Shown here piece by piece: positions 25,076-38,800 of a DNA stretch of 64,000 bases (positions within the stretch are counted from its first letter, which is position 1; each line of letters begins with the position of its first letter). This DNA is from Aphelocoma coerulescens (taxonomy: Eukaryota; Chordata; Aves; Passeriformes; Corvidae). Position numbers and translations under genes: made by a program. The notes beneath the pieces were generated by a model that saw nothing but the letters and a program-made list of their open reading frames with translations, made no database searches and had not been told where the DNA came from. Where the stretch lies: positions 1,376,807-1,440,806 of the forward strand of contig NC_091034.1 in the NCBI RefSeq assembly GCF_041296385.1, written 5' to 3'.

Positions 25076-25410
25076 GAGATGGAAAAATACAAGAAAAATG
25101 GAGAGAAATAGAGAAAAATGTGGGAAAATATGAGGAAAATAGAGAAAAATATGGATGAAATATGGGGAAAATATGGAGAAAGAGAAAACAGAAAAAATAG
25201 AGAAAAATACAGAAAAAGATGGGGGAAATAGAGGCAAAATGGAGGAAAACGGAGAAAAATAGAGAAGAACAGCAAAAAGATGGAAAATATGGGAAAATGT
25301 GGGGAAAATATGAAAAAAATTGAGAAAAATTGAGAAAAATTGAGAAAAATTGAGAAAAATTGAGAAAAATCGAGAAAAATTGAGAAAAATCGAGAATAAA
25401 ATGGAAAAAT
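25076..25410. repeat. purine-rich minisatellite (GAGAAAAATT)
   Basis: Variable GGAGAAAAAT units become a regular TTGAGAAAAA array of 10-11 bp from about 25319. Confidence 0.9.
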
Positions 25411-25635
25411 ATGGGGAGGTCTGAAAAGGGGGATCCTCTGTGGGGCTGTCGCTGGGGCTGCTCAGATCTTGTTGGCACCTTCCAAGTGTATTTTCCTTCC
25501 TTCTCTCGTCCCGTTAAATCCGAGTTTCCCTTGGGCTGCGATCACTTCCCGGGGCAGCCGCCTCCGGGTGGGGTTTGTGTTGGTCTTTGGGGTGAGTTTG
25601 CTGCAGCCAAGCGCAGCACAAAAGGCGCAGCCGTC

Positions 25636-26487
25636 CCCAATCCCAATCCATCCCCAATCCCAATCCATCCTCAATCCCAATCCCACTCCATACTCAATCC
25701 CAATCCATCCCCAATCCCACTCCATCCTCAATCCCACCATCCCCAATCCCATTCTGTCCCCAATCCCATTCTGTCCCCAGTCCCCCTCCATCCCCATTCC
25801 CACTCCATCCCCATTCCCACTCCATCCCCAATCCCATTCTGTCCCCAATCTCATTCTCTCCCCAATCCCACTCCATCCCCATTCCCGATCCCTCCCCAAT
25901 CCCACCATCCCCATTCCCACTCCATCCCCAATCCCGCTCCCTCCCCAATCCCAATCAATCCCCATTCCCACTCCATCCCCAATCCCACTCCATCTCCAAT
26001 CCCATTCTGTCCCCAATCCCATTCTGTCCCCAATCCCAATCCATCCCCATTCCCAATCCGTCCCCAATACCACCATCCCCATTCCCAATCCATCCCCATT
26101 CCCATTCTGTCCCCAATCCCACTCCATCCCCATTCCCGATCCCTCCCCAATCCCACCATCCCCATTCCCACTCCATCTCCATTCCCACTTCATCCCCAAT
26201 CCCACTCCGTCCCCAATCCCATTCTGTCCCCAATCCCATTCCATCCCCAATCCCAATCCATCCCCATTCCCAATGCCTCCCCAATACCACCATTCCCAAT
26301 CCCGATCCCCAATCCTGCTCCATCCCCAATCCCAATCCATCCCCATTCCCATTCCGTCCCCAATACCACCATTCCCACTCCATCCCCAATCCTGCTCCAT
26401 CCCCAATCCTGCTCCATCCCCAATCCCAATCCATCCCCTATCCCATTCCGTCCCCAATCCCGCTCCCTCCCCATTCCCGCTCCCTCC
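25636..26487. repeat. minisatellite (TCCCCAATCCCACTCCAT, 12-18 bp), first block
   Basis: About 850 bp of CCCCAATCCCA plus CTCCAT or TTCTGT variants. It is interrupted at 26488-26645 by a non-repeat segment and then resumes. Confidence 0.93.
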
Positions 26488-26645
26488 CTGACTCCAGCAC
26501 CTTCTCCAAGGTCTCACACCGCATCCTCCCCAAAAGCCCCAGGACACAGAAGGAATTTTGTTTGGAATGCAGAGGCTTTTTGTGGTGATGTCAGTACAAA
26601 CAAGGCAGCTCCGAGGGGATCTGAGCCTCCCACTCCTCAAACTCC
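26488..26645. repeat. 158 bp duplicated segment, copy 1 (inside the array)
   Basis: From CTGACTCCAGCACCTTC to CAAACTCC this matches 29753-29910 at the same length with only a handful of substitutions. It splits the CCCCAATCCCA array, which resumes immediately afterwards. The copied segment therefore appears to have been inserted into the array; direction is inference. Family not recognised. Confidence 0.92.
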
Positions 26646-26735
26646 GCCGCTCCCCAATCCCACTCCGTCCCCAATCCCACTCCATCCCCAATCCTGCTCC
26701 CTCCCCATTCCTGCTCCCTCCCCACCTCGCCATCC
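26646..26735. repeat. minisatellite (CCCCAATCCCACTCC), second block
   Basis: Same unit as 25636-26487, continuing after the inserted duplicate. Confidence 0.9.
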
Positions 26736-27035
26736 ATCCCGGTTAATTTTTAGGATGGTGCAGCTGGAAGGGAGAGGAAAGGGAGGGAAGAGCTGAGGGC
26801 TGGCAGCAGCTCCCCTTTCCCCTCAGACAAATCCATCCCTCCGTAATGAATGCGCTCCCACGCCCGGCGCTGCCGATCCTGGCTCCGAGGGGCTCCGGGA
26901 CCAGGCTGCAGCTCCTTGTGGAGCATCCCGGGCTCAGGCTGAGCCTGGAGGGCCTCGCTGGGGCCGATTCCCCCTAATCCTGTTGATTAATTTAACTCCA
27001 GGGCCAAGAGGAGCCCAGAGAGAGGAGGGAGGTGG
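26736..27035. other. unique intronic sequence
   Basis: Nothing recognised. Confidence 0.5.
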
Positions 27036-27465
27036 AGAGGGCGGGAGGGAGACGGAGGAGAAGGGAATGGGGATGGGGAGAAGGGAATGGGGGAAGGGGA
27101 GAAGAGAATAGGGATGGGAAAGGGAATGGGGATGGAGGAGAAGGGAATGGGGATGGGGAGAAGGGAGTGGGGACAGGGAAGGGAATGGGGACAGAGGAGA
27201 AGGGAATGGGGATGGAGGAGAAGGGAATGGGGATGGAGAAGGGAATGGGGACAGGGAAGGGAATGGGGACAGAGGAGAAGGGAATGGGGATGGAGGAGAA
27301 GGGAATGGGGATGGAGAAGGGAATGGGGATGGGGAGAAGGGAATGGGGACAGGGAAGGGAATGGGGATGAGGAGAAGGGAATGGGGATGGAGGAGAAGGG
27401 AATGGGGACAGAGGAGAAGGGAATGGGGATGGAGAAGGGAATGGGGATGGGGGAGAAGGGAGTGG
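27036..27465. repeat. minisatellite (GGAGAAGGGAATGGGGAT, 18 bp)
   Basis: About 24 units of GAATGGGGATGGAGAAGG and GAATGGGGACAGGGAAGG. G-runs on the + strand could form quadruplexes (inference). Confidence 0.94.
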
Positions 27466-29752
27466 GGACAGGGGACACAGCCAGGCCCTGATCACAGACA
27501 GCTTTTCCTGGGCCTTCCCTCCAGTTCCAGATTCCTCCTGCTCCTTCCAAACCTGTCCACAGAGCTCGTGCTCATTGTCCCCACCCCCGAACCAGCAGCT
27601 TTACTCAGGAATGGGAGTTCGGGGCTGTAATTCCCACATTTCCTCGTGCTGGAATGAGCCCCAGGATTTCCCTTTGTCACCTTTCCCTGCACTGCTCCAG
27701 GGGCACGAGGAGCTGCCGAGGGTTTATTCCCTTTTCCCAGCTCATCCTGAGGACTCAGAACTCGGCACTGCTCCACACAAACCCTCAGCATGGAATGATG
27801 GATCCAGTGATCCCTCCGTGCCCGAATCCCAAAGATTCCCCTTTCCTGACCTCCTCCACAGGGTCATTTCTCCCCTCTGCTCCCAGAAGGTGCCCAGACA
27901 TTGGAATAGCTCCCTCAGAGCAGTGGGATGTTTCCACGCTGCATCCTTGCTGCCACTCCCACGATGAAGCCTCTGCCTTTTTATTCCTGAAATTAGGATT
28001 TCTTTCCAAAACCAAAGAGATTCGGGCAGTTGGAGCTTTTCATTCCGAGCTGCGGAGCAGTCACTCTGGAAAAGAGATAAAAACCCAATGGAATCACTCC
28101 TAAAAATCCCAAATACAGCGGGATGAGCGCGTGTCCTGTACCCCACACCCTGCTCTCCTGGTTTTTCCTTCTCTCCTGTTTTTTCCTTCCCTCCTGTTTT
28201 TCCCTTCTTCACTTTTCCCTGTTCTCTGCCTTGTCCTGCTGGGAGGTTTTTCCCTCCATTCACTCCCCGCTCTGCTTTTCCTGTCAATCTTTCCTGGGAT
28301 GAGATCCCGCGGGAGCCGCCTGCTGCTTCCCATCCGTCAGCAGCGCTGGGATTGGAAAACCACCCAGGAAAGTGCTGCTGGAAATTTCTGCACCTTCCTC
28401 TCTGCAGGCTGAGCAAGTGTAAAACACCACCAGGTCATTCCTGTGGCAAAAATCCCTGGAAATTTGGATATCCCCCTGCTCCTGCTGCTGGCAGCCATTG
28501 CTCACACAGGGATAGGCTGGGAAAAATGAAGGGTTTGAGTTTGGGATGAATCCCCAGCCTGGGAGTCTCCCACAGCTTCGGAAAACCAAGAGGGGAGAAT
28601 GTGGGAATGGATTGTCCGGGGTGTTCCAGCTGGTTGGGAATGGGAAAGAGCTGTGGGGCTGTGATGGGATGTGTTGGGTGACGGGCTCGGAGAGCCCATC
28701 CCAGCTAGAAAACATTCCCTGTCCTTTCCCGCTTCCCTGCCTGACAGCAGCAGCTGCTCCGGGTGGGAGCAGCTGGTCCCAGGCATTCCCTGGGATTTTT
28801 CCTGCTCCCTCGGTTTCGGCTTTGAGGTCGGGCTCTTGGAGCCGGGCACTTGGCACCGGGAGCCGTGGCTGCCGTTCCCAGCCTTTCGCGGCTGCCAGGG
28901 TCACCGGGGGTGGGTGAGTGACTTCCGCAGGGCTGGAAAACGGGGATAACGCCAGGTGGGAGCTATTGGGAAGCTCGGGAATGGGGAGGTTTATCCTGAT
29001 TTCGCTCATATTAATCGTCTCGACCTTTTTCACCCCGGAATCAGCACCGTGGCAGGGATGGAGGGTGACAATCCCTCGTCCTCTCCCAAGACTTCACGGA
29101 GAAATCTGGGATCCATTAGGAGGAGCTGGGGAAGGAAGTTTGGGGGTTTTCCCTTCCTGAGCAAAGTGAGGGAGGTGGAATTTGGTGCAGATCCTTTCCT
29201 GGGTGGTTTTCCCTGCTCCTGGGGGGATTGGGATCCCAGCAGTGGGATGGGAGGAGCAGCCGAGCTCATGAATGATGGAGCAGCTCCAGTGAGGAGCTTC
29301 AGGGAAGTTCTGGAGCTTTCCAGATGTGCCTTTGCACAGCAGAGGCTCCTCCACGGCCCAGATGTGCAGGCTCCTACCTGCCCCGGCTCATCTGGGGCCC
29401 AGATGTGCAGCCTTGCCGTTCTCAAGCCCAGATGTTCCTTCTCCTGGAGACCACAGACCTTCCCTGGAAGTGGACAAACCCCAAAAACCTCATTGAGAAA
29501 CAAATTCTGGCTTCGAGATTTTTTTAGGATTTTTGGTTTTAGGATCTTTGAAATGCAGAGCAGGTGCTGCTCCTCTGGAGCTGTCGGGGAATTTCTCACT
29601 GATTTGGGGGAGGAATTCAGAAATCAAAGGGTTTGGATCGAAGAGCTGAACATGTGTAGGGCACTTAACGGGAAGCCAGAGCCCGAAGGAGGGAAAACCT
29701 CTCCATGGGATGTTTCCCCCCCCCCCAGAACAACCCCTGGAGCAGAGCTCCC
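27466..29752. other. unique intronic sequence, no gene seen
   Basis: About 2.3 kb without a recognisable exon, tandem array or transposon. Small repeated CAGATGTGCAG words lie at about 29321-29425. Confidence 0.5.
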
Positions 29753-29910
29753 CTGACTCCAGCACCTTCTCCAAGGTCTCACACCGCGTCCTCCCCAAAA
29801 GCCCCGGGACACAGAAGGAATTTTGTTTGGAATGCAGAGGCTTTTTGTGGTGATGTCAGTGCAAACGAGGCAGCTCCGAGGGGATCTGAGCCTCCCACCC
29901 CACAAACTCC
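29753..29910. repeat. 158 bp duplicated segment, copy 2
   Basis: Near-identical partner of 26488-26645, about 3.3 kb away in direct orientation. This copy sits in non-repeat surroundings, so it may be the source (inference). Confidence 0.92.
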
Positions 29911-31222
29911 CCAGCAGCTGTCGGGAAGCCACAGCTGCAGCTCCCAGCGCTGCCAAGAAGAAAGGCAGATTTTTGGGTGATGATAATATAGGAGCTGAAC
30001 AAAAAAGAGGGTGGAAAAAAACACCAGAGGCTGGAAAACACGGTTAGAGGCTCCAGGGAACTTTATGGTCAAGCTGAGCTTATGTAAGCCCTGCTTTAAT
30101 CCTAAATTAGCAAAGGTTCGCCCGAAAGAAAAAGGACTTTGCTGTGAGCACGATTTGGTTCTGGCTGTCAGCAAGGCTGGGTGGTTCCCGGGGAAAACAA
30201 CAGCCAGGCTTGGAAAGGGAAAAAAATCAATTAATCCAGTGAATCCCCTGTTTTCTTGGGAAAGAAGGAAAAGGTGGCAGGGCCGGAGCTGTCCCCACCT
30301 CCTGTGTCCCATTGTCCCTTCTCTGCTACCCTGAACTGGGGGCACATTTTGTGGCCTGGCTGAGACCCTCCAAAATCAACACCTGCATCCCATAAGGAAC
30401 CCAACCCCCCCATGGAACATCTCCGGAACCCGGGATTGCTCCAGGAGAGCCAACATCGGAGTCCCAGCTCCTCCAAAAGCCACTGAGAACCTGAGGAATA
30501 TCCATGTGGGGCCTTCTGCTTGATCTCCAGCCAAAAACATGGAGCACAACTGGGTTTATTTATTCCAGCTGTGCTCCTCTGGGGTCACCAGAGACTCAGG
30601 AGGCCACACCTGGCACTGGGATCAAGGCAGGGAGAAGGGAAAGGAAAAAAGTCCAGGGAAAGTTGAGGTGGAGGAATAAAGGGCTGATTAAACATCGGGA
30701 AAGGACTTGATGGCGTCAGAATTCCATAGGAAATTTGGGAATTGAAGAGCTGAGCTGCCTCCTGTGGGCAGCCCAACCTCCGGCTGAGGCAGACCTGGAA
30801 AGGTTTTTCCCATCTGTAAAAATTCCCAGTTGTTCCTCTTTTTTTTTTCCCCCAAGTTTTAAAAACTGAAATCTTAAACCCCAAAACGTGATAAAACACA
30901 GGAGGAAATTGGGCAGCGCAAGTCAAAGCGTCGTTTGTTGACAACAACATTTCAGGGTGAAATGGGCAGCTCTGAAACGGGAATTTCCAATAAAAAATGG
31001 GAATTCCTTGAAATACGCCGAGCGCTGGAAGCTCTTTCTCTGTAACGGTTTGAAGCAGGGACTGTGAGCTCCCCTTTTCCTGCAAGGAGTTTTGGTTTTC
31101 CGAAGTTTTCTTTGCAATGTGGGGAAAAATAATGCTGAGAAATTCCATAAGTAGCATAAAAGTGGTGGATGATTCGTCCACGGGCAGAGTTTTCCCTTGT
31201 GAGGCTGCTGGGAAGAGAAACG
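29911..31222. other. unique intronic sequence, partly AT-richer
   Basis: No exon is seen. 29985-30235 is repeat-free with AT-rich words (GCTTTAATCCTAAATTAGC near 30090-30110) and could be a conserved block, weakly supported. Confidence 0.45.
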
Positions 31223-31380
31223 GAGGATTCCCCATCCCTGGAAGTGTCCGAGGCCAGGTTGGACGGGGCTTGGAGCAACCTGGGATAGTGGAAGGTGTCC
31301 CTGCTCACGGCAGGGGTGGAATGGGATGAGATTTAAGGTCCCTTCCAACCCAAACCAGTCTGGGATTTTGGGATTCCCAT
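31223..31380 (+). mobile_element. CR1 LINE 3' end
   Basis: Carries the CR1 3' words in order: CCCTGGAAGTGTCCGAGGCC, GGTTGGACGGGGCTTGGAGC, AGTGGAAGGTGTCCCTGCTC, then AAGGTCCCTTCCAACCCAAA. 5'-truncated. Confidence 0.88.
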
Positions 31381-31409
31381 GACTGTGGAGAAAGCTGGAC
31401 TGGAGGGAC

Positions 31410-31612
31410 TCATTTTCTTAGATATTGGGAAGGAATTCCTCCCCAGGAGGGTGGGGGGGCCCTGGAATGGATTTCCCAGAGGAGCTGTGGCTGCCCCTGG
31501 ATCCCTGGAGCAGCCTGGGATGGTGAGGGGCGTCCCTGCCCACGGCAGGGGGTGGAATGGGATGAACTTTGAGGCCTTTCCAACCCAAACCGGAATATTT
31601 ATGATCCCAAGC
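31410..31612 (+). mobile_element. CR1 LINE 3' end, second copy
   Basis: Shows GGAAGGAATTCCTCCCC, GGGCCCTGGAATGG, CAGAGGAGCTGTGGCTGCCC, GTCCCTGCCCACGGCAGG and CCTTTCCAACCCAAACC in CR1 order. It ends about 113 bp before the PAX7 exon at 31726, so it sits in the immediate acceptor region of that exon. Confidence 0.88.
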
Positions 31613-31685
31613 TTTATTTTGCTGGACACCGAGCTGGCTTTGCCGGGCTCTTTAACACTTCCAATATCTTTCCTCGTGGGACTGA

Positions 31686-32610
<925 letters not shown>

Positions 32611-35016
32611 CAGAACGCGGCTGCTCCTTTGCTGCCTCTTGTCAACAGAGAAAAACCTTTGCAACAGGGCTCAAATAATCAAATTAAAAGCAGATCTCTG
32701 TTGGAAGCTTCTGCGTGGTCATGGGCACACCCAGTCATGGGATTTCTATGATTTGATAAGGGGGATTAATTAGGATATCTGACAGGTACATCCCATAGGA
32801 GGTTCAGCTGTCCCAGGAACTCACCCCACGCCAGCCCCAAGGGTTTCGTGGCCCCATTCCCTTGTCGGGTCTTCTCAGATTGTGGTTGGAAACCAAAATG
32901 TTCTTCTCTTTGTGGAAACAAGACTAAAAACGTTTCAGGGATGTGTTAGAAGGTGAATTATTGTTCTGAAATCCAGGAGAAAGGGTAGGAAAACCACCAA
33001 GAGCTGCGTAGCTCTGGGATGGTGTCCTACAGAGCTACGGATGTAGGAGAAACACAGAAAAAGCCGAACTCTTTAGGCACAGCTTCCCCTTGGAATGAGG
33101 GAATTCCCCTTGGAGAGTGAGGCTGCTCCAAGGTGGGAGCTGGGGTCAAACCCAGCGCTGCCTCTCGGGCTCGATGGGTCCCATCCAACTCGTCCCCATT
33201 CCCACAGATTTAGAGAGGCCCTTTGGGTTTGGCCCCTCCGGAGGTACCAGCTGCAGGGTTTGTGTCCCAGTCGGGACCAGGAGCCAAACTTTGGCATTTT
33301 CTCTTGGAGGCGATCCCTCAGTTTTCCCGGGAGGACGCAGCGCGTGTTTATTCCCGCCCGGAGCAATCCCACATTTCTCAGACTCTCTCAGGGGAGCAGA
33401 TCAGATTTTGCAAAGTTTGCAAGTTCCGTGTGCGAATTTTCAGACAAGTTTTGGGTTGGTTTTTTTTTTCCCCTTGGATCTCTGGAGAGCACAGCAAGGG
33501 AGTGGGGGGGGGGGAGGGCAGGAGAGGGGAGGAGCGGGAAGGGAGGGTTTGGAGCCGGGAATTCTGACATCGACACGATTAATGGCCCTTGTGGGAGCTG
33601 CACACAGAGCCCCTTATGTGTCCCCGCATAAAGGCTGGGTCAGCAGTGTGTGCAAACAGCACAGGGATCAGCAGATCGCCAGGATAATGGAATCCCTCGG
33701 GAAAGGCCGGGAAGGGGGAGGGATTGGGGATTGCGAGTGTTACCACAGTGAAATGGAGACCCCCGCAGGGTCCCAGAGGGGATTTCGGGAGAGGCTGCGG
33801 GATCCCTGGCACTGTGCGAGCAGGGAAAGGGCTCTCCAGGCTCTCTCCTGCCAGGAATGAGCTTTTCCAAAGGAAACCAGGCTGGGTTGGGCTGTGGGTC
33901 TTGGGATAAGGGTGTGCTCCCCCAGGAGCCGGAGCTGCCAAAGGGTTTGGGGGTTTTCTTCTCTGTCGTCTGGGAATGGGGTGTCCCCCACTCTTGGTTA
34001 AGGACTTTTCCCAAAGGATTGGGGCAGGTGCTGTCACCTCCCTCCAGCTTCCTCCTGGGAAATCCTGGATTTCCCTGTACCCCTCTAGACTTGGCCGTGG
34101 AGACTGGGAAAGGAAATCCAGCAAAACTTAGGCTGGTTCTGGCTTTGATCTTGGCCCAAGGAGTTCAAAAGTGTTCATTTGGTGGCCGTGTAGGATCAGG
34201 GATATTTGGAGCCTGGGAAAGCGGCTCATTAAGGGAATGAAGCCACCCGGGGTTTGGAATGTGTGAATTCCCCCGTTTTAGTTTTGCATGCTTTGCCCTA
34301 ATTGCTCTTCCTCGTGTAGGTGGGCACGAGCTGTCGAGCAGGGGGTAAAAAATGGATATTCCTGTGGTAAATAATGGAAAAAACAGAGTTTCGAGGGACA
34401 GCAGAGTTTAGGGATGGGGTGAGAGTTGCACGAGGGACGTTGGAGAGGAAGGGAAGAGCCCCAAAATGCCAGGGAGAGCACAAACCTTTCCGAAGGCTGG
34501 GAGAAAGGAGGGAGGCAAGGGAATGCCAAATAAATAAACAAATTAATTAAAGAATTAAATAGCGAAAGCTTTTCCCTTGTCCCAAGCTGGGATCTCCCAG
34601 TCCCTCCCTGCTCCCAGGCACTCCGTGAGGAGGCTCCTGCCAGGGCCGTGCAGCAGCTGCTCTCCGAGGCACATTCCTGCTGCCTTTCCCATTCCAGCAG
34701 CCTGGCACGGGCAGCTTCTTCCCACCACTTGGGAGGCTGCCGGCCCTTGGCGGATTTTCTGGATATCAGGGCGGATCTTCCACTGGCTCTTGGGATCTGC
34801 AAACATCACTCAAGTCAAGGAGAAAAAAAAAAAAATAGCCCCACACACACATAAATCCACATGGACACATCCAGCAGGGAATCTTCCCCCACCTCGGGGG
34901 CTCTCTTCTGTTTCGACTGAGTTTTTAAGCCACAAGTTGAGTTTTGGGTTAAAAATGGCTCTAAAGCAGCAGGGCCAGCTCAGATCAGGGGTTTTGGGGA
35001 TGTTTACGAGGCATGG
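32611..35016. other. unique intronic sequence with candidate regulatory blocks
   Basis: No exon is seen. 32640-32790 has repeat-free AT-rich words (AATAATCAAATTAAAAGC, GGGATTAATTAGG). 33560-33690 has CGATTAATGG and CATAAAGG words. Both are weak conserved-element candidates. Poly-T, poly-G and poly-A runs lie at 33464-33473, 33505-33514 and 34823-34835. Confidence 0.45.
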
Positions 35017-35302
35017 AGGGACAGGACAAGGGGGAATGGTTCTAAACTAGAAGAGGGACAGCTTAGATGGGATGTCTGGGAGAAATTCCTTCCTGTGAGG
35101 GTGGGGAGGCCCTGGAACAGCATTCCCAGAGCAGCTGTGGCTGCCCCTGGATCCCTGGCAGTGTCCAAGGCCAGGTCGGACAGGGCTTGGAGCAGCCTGG
35201 GACAGTGGAAGGTGTCCCTGCCCATGGCAGGGGTGGCACTGGGTGAGCTTTAGGGTCCCTCCCAACCCCAACCAGTCTGGGATTCATTCCGTGATTCCAT
35301 GA
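35017..35302 (+). mobile_element. CR1 LINE 3' end, longest copy here
   Basis: Reads GGGACAGGACAAGGGGGAAT, then GGTTCTAAACTAGAAGAGGG, AGAAATTCCTTCCTGTGAGG, GCCCTGGAACAGC, GTGTCCCTGCCCATGGCAGG and GTCCCTCCCAACCCCAACC, ending TTCCGTGATTCCATGA. This is the canonical CR1 3' order with the octamer-like tail; 5'-truncated. Confidence 0.92.
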
Positions 35303-35447
35303 AGGGCCTCACCAACATCTGCCCGTCCTCCTTGTCCCAGAGCTCCAGGTGTGAGGTGGGGGCAGAGGTGAAGAGGGGTTTGTGACCCCAAAGAGGGGCT
35401 GGAGAGCGGCTGCCTCACATCTGGTCCTTGTTCCGCTCATTCCCTGG

Positions 35448-36122
35448 ATCACTCCTACTCCTACTACTATTCCTACTCCTACTCCTATTCTTACTCCTAC
35501 TCCTATTTCTACTCCTACTCCTATTCCTATTTCTACTCCTACTCCTACTTCTAGTCCTATCCCTACTCCTATTCCTATTCCTACTCCTATCCCTACTCCT
35601 ATCCCACTCCTATTCCTACTCCTGCTCCTACTCCTACTCCTACTCCTACTCCTACTCCTACTCCTATTCCTATTTCTACTCCTACTCCTACTTCTAGTCC
35701 TATCCCTACTCCTATTCCTATTCCTACTCCTATCCCTACTCCTATCCCACTCCTATTCCTACTCCTACTCCTACTCCTGCTCCTACTCCTACTCCTACTT
35801 CTGTTCAGACTCCTACTCCTGCTCCTACTCCTACTATTATTCCTACTTCTACTCCTACTGCTGTAGGAGTATACCTATTCCTACTCCTATCCTACTCCTA
35901 CTCCTACTCCTACTCCTACTCCTACTCCTATTCCTATTTCTACTCCTACTCCTATTCCTAGTCTTCCTCCTCCTTCTATTCTTACTCCTACTCCTACTCC
36001 TGCATCATACTCCTACTCCTACTCCTACTCCTATTCCTACTCCTACTCTACTCCTATTCCTAGTCCTCCTCCTCCTCCTATTCTTACTCCTACTCCTACT
36101 CCTACTCCTGCATCATATTCCT
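35448..36122. repeat. (CTCCTA)n-type microsatellite, 675 bp
   Basis: Hexamers TACTCC, with TATTCC and TATCCC variants. A perfect 9 bp inverted repeat with a 4-base loop occurs at 35850-35871 (TACTCCTAC and GTAGGAGTA), where the strand sense briefly flips. Confidence 0.95.
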
Positions 36123-38396
36123 GTGCTGGAATCCCACTTTGATGCTCCCTGGACAAATCCAAGCAGGTTTGTCCGTTTCTCTCTGCTCCTCTCTCCTCTC
36201 TTGGCCTCTCCATGTGGAAGGAGAATTCCCCCCAGTGCTGCTCCTTCTCCCCCATCCCTGGGAGCTCCCATTCCATCCCCTCCTCCCTGTGGGAAGCTGC
36301 TGGCTCCGTCAGACCTTCCTGGCAGGGCCTGGAGCCCGGCTGGGCACGCAGCTGTCGGGATAACTGGAAGTTTGACACGTTGACAGCTCATAAAACCCAC
36401 GAGCTGAACAAGCAGACGGGGCCTGGGGGGAGCCGCTCCCAGCTCCGGTTTCTCGGAATATCCTGGGAGGCTGAGAGGGGTTTTGGCCGGGTCACGGCGG
36501 TGTCGGGGTGCTTGGGATGAAGCATTCCAGCTCAGGCTTCCAAACGGATGAGCTGTTAACAGGTTAATCCCAAACTGAGCAGAGCCAGGGATGAGCCTGA
36601 GTGGATTTCCGGGGGAATCAGGATGGCGGTGGGCAGCCAGTGGAAATTCCAGGGATTTGTGCTTGTGCCAGGCAGTGTCCTGACTCACAGGCCCAAACTG
36701 AAGGAATTCTCACCCATCTGTGAGCTCCCCTTTCCACCCTCCCAGAAAACAACCCATGAATGTCCCGAGCATTCATGGATTTGGGAATTAGCAGGAATTC
36801 ACTCTGTTAATTTAGTGGGAGCTTTGATTTTGATCTTGGATGTTTTCTGGGATTCTTTCACCCGTTTTTTTAATTATCTCACGTTTTGATGTGGGGAAAA
36901 AAAAACCCTTAGAAGGGATTCTGTGACAGCTTTGAAGCTTTTCTCCCTGGCATTCCTGGTGGAGGGACTGTTTCCCAGAACAACTCATTTCCCATAAACA
37001 ATGGGGAATTTGTTTGTGGAGTAGTTTTCAGCAGGAAAATCCTTTTGCCAGGAGATTCTTCTGTAGGTGTAGAAATGACCTCTCCAAACGATGCTGATGT
37101 CACAAAAGCCACCAGATCCATCAGCCACGAGGCTGGGGAGCTGGAATTAATCCTTGTCCTGGACAATCCCAGCTGTGGACTGGTTTGCCCAAAGCTGCTC
37201 CATTTTTAGGGCAGGTTACCAACAACCCTCGCTGCCGAATCCTGTTATTTCACCAGCAGCAAGAAATAGAACTTAAAACTCTCCAAATTATCCCCTTCAG
37301 CCTCAAGTCACCTGGAAATTTCCCCACTGGGAACGTTTCCCACAAATATTCCCTGCCGTGAAGGCTCTCCCTTTTTTCCTGGTGCTGCGCCGAGTCAGAT
37401 GTGGCAGGCTCTGAAGTTTTACATCCAAAAAACAGCCAAAATTGTTCCCAAAAAACCCCCCCAGAGGGTGTTTTTTGGCTCCTCAGCATCACCTGGGGGT
37501 GACTCAGGTGGTCACAGCTGGGTGTGAGTGGGTTTGGGATTCTGGCTCCTCCATGGGGGATTCCTGGGAATACAGGAGGTGGGAGCACTGTGATGCTGAT
37601 TTTTTGATACAAATCCCCAGGAAATTCCCTGCACTGGGAAACTCTCATTTCAATCCCAAATTAAAGCAGGCAGCAGAGTTGCGAGCTGGTGCTTTATCAA
37701 TCCTTTTCCTGGTGGATCCCTGGCGATTCCCACCCGGCAGAAAATGCCTCTGCTGGTTCATAAAAGGGCTCGGAGTAATCCTGGAGTCTGGGAGCATTCC
37801 ACAGAAATGTGGGTTTTCTGAGACATTTCCCAACTGCAGGGAATGAACGGCCTCGTTCTGCACAGGGCTGCACCGATTTATGGCCGCAGGGTCCGTCCCA
37901 TTGGCCCAAGCCCAAACAGGGCCTCCCTGGGGGCTTTTAGGAGCAGAATTTTACCCCAAAATTCCCAGCCCAACCAGGGCATGGACCAAAATCTTTGTGC
38001 TCCCAATCCGGAACCTCTGGTTCCAGCCCAGTAAAGACCAGTAAGGGTCCAGTGGCCAAGGCCTTCCTCGAGTCCCAGCCATGCTCACACCAGGGTTAGG
38101 CGGAGATAATCAGGGAAGCAAAACACGGGGTGTGGTTTGGATTTTATATTTGATTTTAGCAACGCCTCCTCTGAGAGCTGAAATCATCCCTGGGAAATAG
38201 AAATTGTAAAATGCCGAGCTGGGAAACACCGTTTGCAAAGAGTGTCCAAAAGCTGTTGAATTCCATGGGAATATAATTTTATTATTTATAAATGTCATTA
38301 ACTTCTGTGCTACGGGGCAAAGCTGCGTCAAGGGGCAAGGTTGGGCTTGGAGCTGGGAATTCCTGGCTTTAGGATGTCTCACCTGGAAGTGGACAC
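36123..38396. other. unique intronic sequence
   Basis: No exon is seen. AT-richer, repeat-free block at 38105-38340 listed separately. Confidence 0.5.
38105..38340. promoter_or_regulatory. candidate conserved noncoding element
   Basis: Low-GC, repeat-free block with GATAATC, TATATTTGATTTTAGC and TTTTATTATTTATAAATGTC words, including homeodomain-type and MEF2-like A/T cores, between GC-rich sequence and an array. Composition-based inference. Confidence 0.28.
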
Positions 38397-38800
38397 CTCT
38401 ATCCCACTCCCCTCTATCCCCTTCCCCCTCTATCCCACTCCCCTCTATCCCATTCCCCCTCTATCCCACTCCCCTCTATCCCACTCCCCTCAATCCCACT
38501 CCCCTCTATCCCACTCCCCTCTATTCCACTCCTCCTCTATCCCACTCCCCTCTATCCCACTCCCCTCAATCCCACTCCCCTCTATCCCACTCCCCTCAAT
38601 CCCACTCCCCCTCTATCCCACTCCCCTCTATTCCACTCCTCCTCTATCCCACTCCCCTCTATCCCATTCCCCCACTATCCCACTCCCCTCAATCCCACTC
38701 CCCTCTATCCCACTCCCCTCTATCCCACTCCTTCTCTATCCCACTCCCCTCTATCCCACTCCCCTCTATCCCATTCCTTTATCCCACTCCCCCTCTAACC
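38397..38800. repeat. minisatellite (CTATCCCACTCCC, 13 bp)
   Basis: About 30 units of TCTATCCCACTCCCC with CAATCCC and CTATTCC variants. Confidence 0.94.
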
